From Progne subis subis (taxonomy: Eukaryota; Chordata; Aves; Passeriformes; Hirundinidae), in assembly GCA_022316685.1 (NCBI GenBank), contig JAKJHU010000039.1, positions 5,370,532-5,434,531 on the forward strand: 64,000 nucleotides of DNA, in the 5' to 3' direction. Shown in pieces: positions 41,801 through 54,758 of the stretch. How positions within the stretch are numbered: the first letter of the stretch is position 1; every line of letters starts with the position of its first letter. The notes beneath the pieces are model-generated. The model was not told the origin of the DNA and made no database searches. It saw only the letters and a program-made list of their open reading frames with translations. The position numbers were made by a program, and so were the translations under genes.

Positions 41801-42479
41801 GTCCTCATCAACTGAATCCAAGCAAATTCCATCTAGTTCACCCTAGATAAGATATTCCAGCAAAATGCAGATACCCACGCAATGTATTTGTAACCATTAA
41901 CACTGAAGTCCTCTTTGGAAGTAATTTTTCGCTGGAACTGAGTGGAGCTTTCTCTGATTGAGTCTCCTCAAATGTGGGGTGCTGGTGCTGAAAGCCTTGT
42001 TTAGTAGGATTTATTTTCACTATATCAAGGTATGTCTTATTTTGATAGGAACCCCCGAAACATCAGTCAAATAAATTCATCTGCCCAATATTTTTATTTG
42101 AGAATGTTTTAACATTTGTATATACAACTGCACTCATCATTTTTCAACGGAATGAAAAATATTGGGGGTAGAGGGCCAGGAAGAGAAAGTGCGAAGATCA
42201 AAATTAGGCTATCAAAAGAAACATCGGGTAGGAAACCTCTGTAAGCATACTGTATTCGGAAAGAAATGTACAAGTAAACTGTCTTACAGGGAATAGAATT
42301 TTGCAACCCTCATAATCAAGAGTACTCTGACAAACCCTGTAGTCTGATTTAAAAACAACCCTACTGCAACCAGAAGAGTCAAGGCTTTGAACAACACATA
42401 CTAATGCAAAGAAGTGAAGGCGTAAGCAGAAAAGCAGAGCGGAACCAAGGGCGGCAATGTGATGCAGTGACACAAACAC
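38801..42479. other. Upstream flank of MBIP, no gene seen
   Basis: 3.7 kb of AT-rich sequence with one T/G tract (39460-39532). It contains no recognisable exon or repeat family up to the CpG island. Confidence 0.75.
39460..39532 (+). repeat. T/G low-complexity tract
   Basis: GTTTTGTTG/GGTTGCGGG/TTTTTTGGGG sequence with no fixed period. It is similar in composition to the tracts at 6.3, 49.4 and 54.7 kb. Confidence 0.85.
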
Positions 42480-42664
42480 TGGCGCTCCTTGCCCCCACGA
42501 AGGCGCACGCAGGGGAGGCGTGCCCGCCACGGCAGCCCCAGGCGGGCGCGGCCGGAACTGGGCCGGACCTGAGCCTGAGGGAGCGCGAGGCCGGCCGGGA
42601 GCGCGCCCCCACAGCGGCCCCAGGAGCGCGGCCCGCAGCCCGGCCCGGCGCTGGGGAGCTCCCC

Positions 42665-42669
42665 ATTGG
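42665..42669 (-). promoter_or_regulatory. Inverted CCAAT box (NF-Y type)
   Basis: ATTGG within CCCCATTGGCTG, about 95 bp upstream of the MBIP start codon. The position and the CpG-island setting suit an NF-Y site. No binding evidence is available from sequence alone. Confidence 0.5.
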
Positions 42670-42694
42670 CTGCCGCGCCAGTCCATCAGCGCGC

Positions 42695-42704
42695 GGGGCG
42701 GGGC
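42695..42704 (+). promoter_or_regulatory. GC box (Sp/KLF type)
   Basis: GGGGCGGGGC about 60 bp before the MBIP ATG and 26 bp after the inverted CCAAT box. It matches the Sp1/KLF consensus. Confidence 0.5.
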
Positions 42705-42762
42705 TAGCGCCAGCCGCTCGTCATCGCGGGGCGACGGCGCGGTGGCGGCCCGGCCCGGCGTC

Positions 42763-42882
42763 ATGGCGGCGGCGGTGGCGCCCGGCCCGCTCCCGCCCGG
42801 CGCCCGCGCTCCGGAGATCGACCCTGCGGCCTCGGAGGTAGCGAGCAGCGCCCTACGCTGTCTGGCCGGGCTGGCGGGGCAG
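42763..42882 (+). CDS. MBIP: MBIP coding exon 1 (residues 1-40)
   Basis: This exon opens with ATG in a good initiation context (GTC before, G after) and ends CAG followed by GTGAGT, a strong donor, in phase 0. It encodes an Ala/Pro-rich start, MAAAVAPGPLPPG, followed by a helix-like stretch ending LAGLAGQ. The MAAA start and the final GQ before the exon 2 junction agree with what I know of the family, while the middle is poorly conserved. The frame stays open upstream through the CpG island, but the upstream in-frame ATG at 42520 lies in promoter-like sequence. Confidence 0.9.
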
Positions 42883-45800
42883 GTGAGTGAGGGGCGGGCG
42901 GAGGGAGAGTTCCTGGGCGGAGCTAGGCTGGACGCCGCGCCCGTTTCACATCACCTCGCTTCGAGGGCCCGCGCAGGGCTAGCTCCTGCTTCACCCCGGC
43001 CTGCGGGGCCTTTGTGGGCTACAGGAATAGAGTACGGCGCCGGAGCGGACATAAGGCTGCCACAAATAACGGAGCGGCCTCGCTTCGGGAGGTTGTTCGC
43101 GCCCGTCTGGCTTCTGCCGGGGCTGGGGCGGTGTTGCCGGCTGCCTCCCACTCTGCCTCCGGCCGGGGCAGCCCCAGGGTGCGTGGCTGCTGCTGCTGCT
43201 GCTTCTCTCCCACAGCCGGGACCGTGCCTTTGCCTTTGCGTCGCATGACGGGACGTCGCGTGTCACTTTGTAGTTTGACGGATGATCTCTTCCATGGAAA
43301 GTGCAATTTGCTTAATTGTTGTATCTTAATTAATTACTCTGAATTGAAAAGCTACTGAAAGCTTACAGTTCATTAAATCAAAATAAATTATCGGGAGCTT
43401 GAAGTTAGCCCTGCCTTGGTAATAACATTCTATGAAACACAGCGTATCTGAGGGTCAGAATTTTTAAAGGTGTCCTGCTCTATGGTACTTAAGTTGAAAC
43501 ACCTACTTTATGTTTAGTAATGTCTGTGAATTGTGTAACAGATGTTACAGTAGCGGTGGAAGGCTCTTACCAGGACAAGGTTTTAGTAGTAACTTCATTA
43601 TTGCTATAAATTTACAGATTAATTTTCCACTGTGGAGATATTTATGTAGCTCTGTGAAGGCAGTAGCATCACACTCTTACTTCACAGATTAGCAGTTTGA
43701 AGGTTTGGAGCCAGATGACAAGCATTATCTGCAGGAGCTAGTGTAACTTAACATATGTTTGGTACAGAAATGGGTTCTTAGATGCAGAGGCAATTTAGGA
43801 GTAGCTAGTGGCTGATTGAAATTATTTTTCGCAGTGTCCCACCTCTCATCTGTATAGAACCCTATTATATTTGCTTCTTACCTCAAAGTATGCTAATAAT
43901 TGTCTCCATTTTCAAACAAAAGGCAACTAAAATTAAGGCTTGATAATTTAGACGCTTACTTAAGAGTCTCAGTTTTTCTATCTCTGAAATGACTAAAAAC
44001 TGTTATGCCTTTTGTACAGTACTACAGCACTAAACAGTGTGATGTTCAGACACAGATGACTCCTAGGATTACTGATGCATGAAAGCTATCTATTGAGGTT
44101 TAAAGGCCCCATAATTCTTCCTGGTGAAAATTCTGAATGTGGTCAACAAAGAGATAGTGACTGTCAGTTTATCTAGGTCTGAGGACAGCACTATGAATGA
44201 CAGTGTTAGAACACATCAGAGAAAAGTTGGGACTCTCATATTTATGAAAAACACAAATGAGACTAAGGGAACGTTTCCTAAGCTTTTAAGTAGAGTATTA
44301 ATCACAAGTTTAATTAGTTGTTTCTAAACCTCATTAAAAACTTATTTTTCTCTCAACTTCAGCAGCTTACTTTTTCTCGAAAGCTGGCTCTACAGCTAGC
44401 ATGTCACTGGAGGGGTCCTGGTGATTTGTAAAAATAACTGGGTGTGAACAGACAGACACATTTTATTGTCATTGCACTAGTTGGATAAGGATCTGGTTGC
44501 TCCATCTTAGCTGTGATAGTCCTTTTAATTGCTCAGTTATGATCCTTTCCAGTTGCTAAGTTACACACTTGTCTGCCAGTGCTTGAGTTCTGACAGATTT
44601 AACTGCTGTTTTACCCCCTTATGGGTTCTAGCAAACTGTCTTGCATTTTTGACTGAAAATACTGATTCCCCATTTCCCTTTTATAGAGATGACTCAGCTT
44701 GTGCCAAATTGTTAGCAGTCACAATTTGTGATTCATTATAGTAGTTTAAGTTGGATTTATGCTAGTCAATTGGGCTGTAAGCAGGAAGATTTCTGGCACA
44801 GGATTTTTTTTACTGGAGCAATCAATGGCAGTACGTGACCAGGAGGACATCTGAGAATAACGAATCTTAGAACTGTTGTAGATGATCCTGAAAAGTTCTT
44901 TAAGATTCAAGTGATAGCCAGTGTTTTCATAAAACAAATTTCAAAGGGCTGAAATTACTTATGATCCTGTAAATTGAATAGGCTGTGGACTTGTAATCAA
45001 TCAAACAAAGGCTTTGACGTTATCAAAACACTGAATTTATAAATCTGTTTCTCACAGTTCTAATAAGCAGTAGGATGTAAAAGACTGAGAACTTACTCAG
45101 TTGTACTAGAAACTTTTGTTGATGCAGGAGGGGTTTATTCTTTTATTTAAAAGCAGTGTCTGTGAGTTAAAAATACTATTCTAAGTTAGAAGTTATGCTG
45201 CTTTTTGTGCACTGAACCACCTGGACAGGAGTTCCATTATATGAAGGTACATACCAGCTTATTCTTTTTGAAAAAGGAGACTTACTAGGAAATTGCAGTC
45301 GCACTCCTATTTTGTTTCGTTTAGATGACTTAATCCATGCCTTTTTTTACCCTGTCAGTAGACTGTAATATAGCAAATAGGAGATGTTACTCTAGAAACT
45401 TTGGGCAGAAATACATGCTTCATATCATATGCACAGTGGCTTAATTCCTAAAGTAATTTTTATTCCTACTAAATTCTAAATACGTTCTTGATTTTGAAAC
45501 TTGTTCAAGATTAGTATACCCTAGACCATTACTTTTCGTGCATCCTGTATACTTAGCTTAAGTACTAAACAGGGATAACCATTGTGTGAAAGTTATCTAA
45601 AATAGGTTATAAATCTAGTCAGACTGTCTCCTTTGTTGTGTAATTTGGGGACTAACTCTGAATTTAGCAAGGTTGATCTTTCACTAGAGAAGGAAGGTGT
45701 TCAAGCTTATAGTTCCTTACAAAATTGTGTTAATGCTAGGATTTGAAACTAACATGGGACAGCTTACCATCCATAGCTTTGCCTTCAGAGTGATGGAGGC

Positions 45801-48800
45801 ATTCTTGTGTCCAGTTCTCAATGTTTCCTCATATACTTTGTGGTGGCTTCAGGGCACAAGTGCTTATGTATTCTGTGTTGTTTATATAATATTTGATGCT
45901 GTTAGAAGTTAAATGTCTTTAGACCTTGAGTTAAAGGTCACTTTTGTCATCTTCCTGAGGTACCTTTTTCTGTTTCCACCCCCACTTTTTTTTAATGGAA
46001 GGAGTGAGGAATAGATGTACAAATATGCATATGAATTGGAAATTCAGTGTTGCAAGCACAGTAGCTGTAGGTCCTCTTGACAAGAATTTTATTTCTATTT
46101 AGAATTTGGAATATCACTTGCAGGATGTTTGGTTGGAGAACAACCTACTTAGCTTTGGGAAATGAAAGTGATCATCTCTTGAAGATCTTGAGAAGAGCTT
46201 TAGTGTAACAAAAAGGGCAAAGTTGGGTATGAAAAGTGTGTTAGCTCATTGGAGTTTATTGACAATCATCTTTGTGTTAGAAAGTGTATTTTTAGCTTAT
46301 AGAAGATAGATAGTTCTTCAAATTCATTATGTGTGTTTTTATTTTTTGTCTTGGGAGTTAAATATTGCAGTTCCTTGGCAGTGAGAGTAGACAGTTGCAA
46401 TTGTTCATTTCAATATTAATGCATATACAGGAAAATAGTGTGATTTGAAAACAGGTTTAATAGTGGTGCTGTGTAATCTAGAGTTTGTTAAACTTTGAGA
46501 TATTAAAAATTTTATGCACTTATTTTTAATATTGTGGTGGTTAATGCAAAACCAGCACAAGTACAAAGCTTCCTTTGGATTAGAAGCAAGTAAAAATTGA
46601 GGAATGTGCCCTGGTCTTATATCAAGATATGGGGCATGCAGCCATAGATAGTCTTGCATTCTTGGAATAGAAGACAGGAACTTACAGGAGACTGCTATCC
46701 TGGGTCATGTTTCTTCATACTAGTGGTTCTAGTATCCATTAAAAGAAAAGATGGTATGAGCATGAACAATATGCTTTCTTACAAGAATTAATTACATAAA
46801 GCCAAGGGCTGAATTAATACAGTGAAAGTATGATGAGTTAATAAGGATTTTTAATTTTGGAAAATATTCTACAAATACTAGCTTACTTGGAATATGATAG
46901 CTGCTTGGACTGTAATTAGTATCAAATCTTTCCAACATTCTTGTCTTAAAATTGGGATGGGATTATATGAGACTGAGCATAATTGTTGTTTTGTAGAAGT
47001 CTTGTATACTTTTTTGATGTTAATACAGATAATATAATTTTTATTGTGTTTGTTTTGCCCTATTGAAGCTTAATCTCGGAGAGGATATTGTGAAAGTTGT
47101 AATCGATTGGAGCAAGCTTCAGAGCACATCAGCACTTCAGCCAGCCTTGCTCTTTACTGCACTTCAGCAGCATATTTTATGTTTACAGGTAAGTATTTCA
47201 TGGGACACATTTGACTTGACAAGAGTGATCAACAACTAAAAGTGATCTCAGCTGTAAAATTCCAGTAATTTTGATCTTACATTGCTGTATTCAACAAAAA
47301 AGGAATGTAAACGTTATAAATGCTTGGGATTCTGCTATGCTCCATAGGTGCTTACATTTATGGATTTTTCAGATTAGTGGTGGGAATAGCCACTGTAGGT
47401 GAGCAGGCTGAATAAATGCAGCCTCATTGATTTCTAGACTTGCATTGTAAATGTGATACATTTCCATCTATGGTGGGTTATAATTAAGCAATAAGACACG
47501 GCAGGTGTGTGTCATGCTATGATAATGATTCCATGCGTTGGGTGAGTTTTGAGGCTCATAGAGTGCTTTCAGTGGTTCAAGAAGTGGCATTATCCCAGCA
47601 TGACACATCCTGGAGTGTCTTACTGCAATTAAATATATTTTCAGCGTAGGTTGTTTTTTTTTTTAAAGAGTAATTTCTTTGACATTAATGTCTCATCTTG
47701 CCAACTAGCCAGTCACCATTACTGTCATTCCTTTTAACTATTTGAAACTTTCCAGCCCTGCCAAAAGGAATTTAGTTGCATGGCAAGGGAGGGTGAGCAG
47801 TTTGTCAGCTGGTGACTGAGCAGTGTTTTGACCTTCATATACATACGATAGTTCATATGTAGAAGACAGGATTTGAGTAGTACTATTTTGCTTCAGCTAG
47901 CTAATTAATTAATTAATTTGAGGTGCATGGTACTGAGGGGATAAAAAGGGAAGTTTCTGTATTTTCTTGTTTATACGTAAAAGAAAGACCCTTTGTTTTC
48001 CAGACATCCACCAGATCTTTGGTGTGATGAGCAGAAAGAGTAAATACACAAGATAAAGGCAAATAAAATTTACATCCAACATGTAAGAATGCTGCAAGTA
48101 GGAATTTGATTCCGTTCCAGAAAATGTGACAGCTAAAAATCATGTCTTTTAAAAAATTAAAATAATTTATAGAGAGAAAATAAACAGTGAAATTCAGGCT
48201 AGATGAAACTGATGGAAATAAAAAGAGACAGGGACGTATATATGTACTGAGGTTTTGATGATATAGTACGTAAGAGTTACTGCAGTAAAATAAGCATTTT
48301 TCCTGCCACAAATGTCAGTGCCTTTTCTCATTTAATTTCATGACCTAAGTAGATAATCAACCATATCAAGAAAAGCATGTGTTCATGATAATGCCTTTGT
48401 ATTTCATGTCTGTGTTCTCTCATCCACTTGGGCAGCTACAGTTTCAAGTGGAGAAGTAGTGCTGATGTGATAAAGTAAAGGCTTTACAGTGTAAGAGCAC
48501 TGGATTTCATGTTAAGGAGGAAAAATACTAAGCCTTACTGTTCTGGGTAAGCATTTGAATGGCAAGTTAATTAAGTGGCATTGATGCCGGTGATTGAAGC
48601 TTTGATTTAGCTAGTAACACGGGAGTATGTGCGGATTTTCACAGAAATTTGGGAGTTTTCCTCTACAAATCTCTAAAAGGTACAGGTCAAAAAGGTTAGA
48701 ATTGTGGTGTGCACCGATTTGGAACTTCTTTTTAATCTTATTACTGCGTTCCCTCAGAGCAAGATGTTGTAACTCTCAAAATTATTTCCATTGGTCTGGT

Positions 48801-51800
48801 TTGGAAATTGTAATTGTACTTGTCTTCTTGGCTTTGGGACTTTTGGACTTATGTTTTTTTAACCCTAATACACTGTTTTCTTTGTTCAGCCTCTCTTAGA
48901 AAAACTCCAGTCATTGATGAAAGAGGAAAATATAGAGCATATTGAACCTGCAGGTAAAACAGAAAGCCAAACCATTTTAGATGTTCATGATGGTAACAGT
49001 CAGACTGAAGAAAAATATGGAAGTTATGACTTGAGAGATCTGAAGGATGCTCATTTTAATTTTGATCCAGAAGTGGTCCAAATAAAAGCTGGAAAAGCAG
49101 AAGTAAGTGATTTATGTGAGTTTCTGTTTTTAAAAAGAAAAATGAAAGACCTTTGTAAATTTTAAATTTAAAGAATGAAATAGATATATGCCATCATGTT
49201 TATTACCTGCAGATTGACAGGCGGATATCAGCTTTCATTGAGAGGAAACAAGCCGAGATCAATGAAAATAATGTCAGGGAATTTTGCAATGTTATTGATT
49301 GTAATCAAGGTAACTGGCTAGCCAGACTTTAATCTTCATAGTAATTTAAATGGTGTGGGATTTTTTTGTTTGTTGGTTGGGGTTGTTTGGTTGGGGTTTT
49401 TTTTTGTTTTGTTTTGTTTTGTTTTTTTTTGGGGGGGGGGGGGGGGGGGGGGGGGGCTGGGTGTTTGTTTGGGTTTGTTTTTTTGGTTTTTTTTTTTTTT
49501 TTTTTTAATTTTCCAAAACCACTACTCTATATTTAAAATGGAGCTCTTTTTTAAGAGTGACTTTGTTTTAAAATTTAGAACTTGCATGTGCACTGCAGAT
49601 GTCAAATAGAAAAATAAATTGAGTAGTCACTGGATGGGATGGCAATGTTTAATGCATCCCATACAGAAAGATTATGTCTATTGTGTTAATTTTAAGAACT
49701 GCTATCTTAGATCAGATGATTCTGTAGCTATTGTTCCCAGTGTTTTAAGTAGATGTTCTTCCAGATAAATGGAATTGCAGTTCAGAAATGTCTTGTGAAT
49801 TGCATATTCAAATTGAAGTTCATTTAATCTAGTTAAATTACAAAGAAGTATTTTTTACAATGAATTTGAATTACTAGCTACTTGAAATGACTTTTTCTTT
49901 TTAACATTGCTCACATTGTAGTACAGTTGGCTGTATCTGTAACCAATCTTAAATCCATCTGGCAGACTGGGTCCCATTTACAGGATCAGTAACTGTAGCC
50001 AAATGCATCTTTGAAGTTAAGACAGTTTTATATAAATAAAACTACATAAGTAGAACTGAGCTATTTTCTAAGTATCTGTGAGCCCACATATGCATTGTCT
50101 CTATGAGGTACTTAAGCTCTTAGAGATCAAAGCTTATTGTTCAGTAAGCTTCTTAGAGAGTTTAACTGCTTGAATGTTAGTTGGAATGCAAAGGACATCT
50201 GAAGTTTAGTAGAATATGCTAGATAGTGAAATACTGTTTCCCAAAATTGTTAGTTATGTACAGAAGAATTGATAATAAGACCTGTCTCATTGTTTAGGCA
50301 TAATATGTGTAAAGCTTCAGTGTAATGAACAGAGATTAAAATATAAACATTAGAAAAATTAAGGTGGTCTGTAGGTCCATTCTATAGGTTTTTATGGTTA
50401 AGCAAATGAAAGAAGTCACATGGATCAGAATAAATGCAGAAAGGTTTAGGAAAGTAGGCTGTTGAGTAAACTAGATCAGCTGAAAAAAAGGAGAGATTCA
50501 GAAAAGGAATAAAAAACCAGGATAACAATGGTAAGCAGGAAAAAGGTTTCTGTACAGGAAGGAAATAAGGAGGAAGGAAATAAGTTACGGAGAAATGCAG
50601 TGAAAAGTAAGGACCAAATTTATTTCCAGTAAACTTCTATATACATGTGTGCATACATTTATATGAGTGACTTACTCAGTTAAAAGCAGTAGGTCCATGC
50701 AAGTGTGTGAAACTATTAATGGGCAAGTGTTTATAGAATGAATTAAGTATTTCTGATTTTTTTTATTGTTTGAAGCATTTTAATTAGATTTGTTCAAAGC
50801 ATCAAAGCTGATGGAGGTTAGAATATTTTCAATTATAAATACATAATTTGGACCTCACTTGTTATGTCATTATTTATTTAGAAAATAGCTGTGCCAGAAC
50901 AGATGCAATTTTCACACCCTATCCTGGATTTAAAAGTCATATAAAGGGTAAGCAACTATTTTAATACCCATTAAATATCCAGATATAACAGCACTGATAA
51001 GTTTTTGATATCAAAAGTTTTAATAGAATGCTCAAAAATCCAAACTTAGTGATTTTTGACTGTAGTGAATACTTTTACATTCTAATTTATTTCTTCAAGG
51101 TTTTAAATCCCTTAACTGCTTCACTAAATTAATGGTTAGGCACTAAAGATCAAAACAGAATAGCCAATTTTCATTGTCGGAAAGGAAATGTGGAAAAGAT
51201 AAAGCAGGACAATACTTAGTTTTTCTTCTAAGGTGAAGCCATCAATAAGGAATTGAGATTAAATAGGATTGTCTTCTATTTGTCATTAGTTGGTGCAAGT
51301 GTATTGAAATAGAATATAATTTTGGGACAGTGGAAGTTCTAAGACATAGATTTGTAAGAAGTGACAAGCTAGGGAATGCATTTATCACTGTACTATTTTT
51401 TGGAAAGGAATAAATAATATAGAAATTATGTCCAACAGATGTTGTGTGTAAAATATTGCTTGTTCACCTGCTGCTCTCTAGGTGTACACAAGTTGTCCTT
51501 CTTTAAAAACAAAATACCCAGAATGAGAATGAAAGTAACCCTGTTTTGCATTTTTGAGAGTTACCAGTTATCCACTTGATATTGGTCCTAGAAACCAACT
51601 AATTATTTTGAATTCTGTAATTCAGAATAATACTGCAAAGCACAATAATAAGGATTGAAAGATATGGTGAGCTAGAAGGAAATTGAGAAGTGAGTTTGAA
51701 GAAAGAACCTCTTTCAATAGTCACTGTTTAAAACTGACTGTTAATTTGTTGGTTGGATGGCAGCATAATAAAGGAAAAAAAGGAAACTCGTATTTCAAGG

Positions 51801-54721
51801 AACAGTCATAACTGAAATGTGAAAAACACTTAGGATTTGGAAATAAAACCAGCATAAATAAAGCAAGGTTGTAGCATGTGGCCTTCATGAGTTATTGAGT
51901 AGGATGGTGTATGTGTATACGTGCTTCAGCGTCTGGAGCTGCCAATATAGTCTTTAAATCTGCAGTACACTGCAGTAGTTCTGTGAGGAGAACTTAAAAA
52001 ATTACTCTGATTTAACAAGATGTGAGCAAAATCTGATGAAGACATGGCTCAGCTTGGGTAAAAGATAGACCCAGATGCAGCTGAAGAGTCACTAAAGCTT
52101 TTACCCAAATGACAAAAATTTGAACTGAACTTCCTTGCTGAGGCTTGTATTGTTTCTTCCAGTTGTGTATCTCCCCTCATCTTCATGTATTTATGATGCT
52201 TCCTGTAATACTAGGTCTGGCCTCTTCTTTGCATTCAGAAAAGCTTACATGTACAACTGCTGACATAGATATCAAGGTTTCTGCTGTTTATCCGCAGCTG
52301 ATGACAAATTCTTGACAGTGCCATTCTACATGAAAGTATGAGTAATTCTTTTACTTTGCATATGTAAAATCCAGGGGTTTTGTTAGGTTTAGTTACTCAT
52401 GCAAAAAAAAAAAAAAATAAAAAAAAGTTTTTACTTGAACTTTTGATCTTAATGTGTGTGGGACCCTGCAAGACTTGTAAAACTGATTTAACACAGGTTC
52501 AATATTTTGATTCTTGTAGTTAGATCTGCTTTGTGTTTCATGTGCATATATGTGAAATTTATTTTCTCTTTACCTAGTTTCTAGAGTAGTAAATACTTAC
52601 GGACCTCAGACTAGATCTGAAGGAACGCATGGGTCCAGTCACAAAGCCAGCGTACCCATGCATGATTGTGGAAACCAAGCTGTTGAGGAGAGATTGCAAA
52701 ACATTGAAGCACACTTACGGTTACAAACAGGTTTGTATGATGTTTTAATTTTGACATCAGTGTGCCATTTTATGCCACAGTTATGATTACTGTGGTGAAA
52801 CTGGGCAAGGCTATAAAAATGGATACTGTAAAAAAAATGGATAGATCCACTGAATGGTTTAGTAAAAAACTGTACTTGAAGTACAGTAATCTAGTGTTTA
52901 GGGTTTTATGCCAAAATGGAACCCAGGTTTATGCCCAGTTTGAGATTCTGAGTTAGTAAATATACACTTTATGTGGTGGCAAACAAGAGAGAGGCATGTC
53001 AGAACAGGATTTAAAATAATACGGAGTATCTGGAGATTGGGTTCTCCATAGCCACTGGAGTCCTGCCTTGACCCACTGAACAGGAAAAGCTGAGTTTAGG
53101 ACTATGGGCTGCTTCATGGACAACTTGTGGTCTGGTGGTAGGATCAACACAAAGGGTAACCTGAAACCCTTTCCTAAAGGTGGACGCTTTTTCAAATACA
53201 TTTAGGCATAAAGTTTATTCCCCAGAATGTGGGAAGTTTGTTGTCACTACCTCTCTTTAGGCCTGCAGACATGAGTCCATACCTTTCACTAAAATAAATG
53301 CCATAGCCATCAGGCTACTGATGTTTTTTAGGTAGTTGCTTTCTTCACCCCAGCCCCGATTTTCCATAATACGGCACTGAGGCACAATGAGGCATTTTTG
53401 AAGGAGGAATTAGTATTTTTCTTGAAAATTGTTTTCAAAACAGAACAGGAGCCAAATCTCCATCTAGTAAAGTGAATTTTCCACACATGACAGTGTGGAC
53501 AGTCTTGATTTTTTTTTTTTTTTTTTTCCTTCTGAATACTGAATAGGTGCCAGTCCATTACCTTAAAAATATTTGGAACATTGACTAGATTACTAGATTC
53601 CTGTGTCTGTGTAGTGGATTAAAGTTCTTTGGCAGCAAGGAGAGTAAGATATGCATGGATACTCTTGAGGCAGCACTCAGCTTGATGCTTAGCTCTATAG
53701 CTGCCTCAAAAATAAGCTGGCTTTTGTGCAATGGAAATAGAGTTTGGAAGTGGCTGGCCAGCATTAGGGTTACAATGTGTAGTTTTGGACTTTATGCAAA
53801 TCGGACAATGATTGGAGGTAGCAAGGTTTGCCTATTGCTTCCAGGTTTTGCCTATAAGTGATCAAATTTTGTTGGAAGGTATGGGTCAGCTAAACTATAG
53901 TATAGGTTAAGAAGATGGAAACATGCAACACCAGCTCAGCTCCTGTTCAAATCAGCATTCATGGGGAATGTCTCAATATTATTTGATGCATACTCCGGCA
54001 GCTGTGCAAAAAATACTCATCTCAGCAGGTAACATGCCTCAGCTACCTGTTTCACCAGTTTTTGCTTCCAGCAACAGAAAGAATTAATCTTGACTCACTG
54101 GCTGTTTTTCAGAACAGCTTGTGCTAGTACTGCTCTTTTCCCTTTTCATTGAGAGAAAGCAATATTAAGAGTGATACGTTAGCCAATTTAATTAGTAGAT
54201 GCTGAGTGTTGACTAGAGCGCAGAACTGAAGGTGTGAAGCTACCTGCACAGTTGTTTCTTTGAGGGGACAAAATAGATGAATGGCAGAAAAAAGAAAAGC
54301 CCAAACCAGTGCTTATTTTGGTCATTTGTGGAATAGAACTGTCTTGTCTAACAGACCCAGAAATAAAAGGAAATGAGTGTCAAAAAGTAAAAGCTTGCTA
54401 TGGCCTTGGTTGTCAATGCAGTTCAGAATCAGACTATTATTTTAATTGGAATAGCCAGTACTTAGCTGTGATAAACAGTTATTTCATTATAGAATACTAT
54501 GGAGTGCAAATAAGATGCTTGCTAAGGCTGATCTTTTGATCAGTTCTATTTTTACATGGGGAAACAAGCCCAAGCTACTGTAGTATAGATGAAAAGAACA
54601 GATGGGTTGAGGTGGAATTTTTTTGGTGCTGTTGATTTTGTGGTATGAGTGGGTTTTGTTGTGTGTTTTTTTATCAGGGTGGTTCTTGGGTGAGCTTGGG
54701 GCTTTTTTGCTTGTTTTTTTT

Positions 54722-54758
<37 letters not shown>

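Larger units (their letters stand above)
42480..43260. promoter_or_regulatory. MBIP: CpG island promoter of MBIP
   Basis: An abrupt island of very high G+C with dense CpG in an otherwise AT-rich window, covering the upstream flank, exon 1 and the start of intron 1. There is no TATA box near the start codon. An inverted CCAAT box and a GC box lie 60-100 bp before the ATG. This is the usual form of a broadly expressed vertebrate promoter. The transcription start is probably between about 42700 and 42762 but cannot be fixed by eye. Confidence 0.88.

Noticed and set aside
42204..42764. Open frame of 186 codons on the minus strand over the MBIP promoter
   Set aside because: Its Arg/Ala/Pro/Gly-rich half is a product of CpG-island composition and the rest is unrelated AT-rich sequence. 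It resembles no known family.
49355..49609. Frame with poly-Gly and poly-Phe in MBIP intron 4
   Set aside because: It is a direct translation of the G26 and T runs, not a protein.
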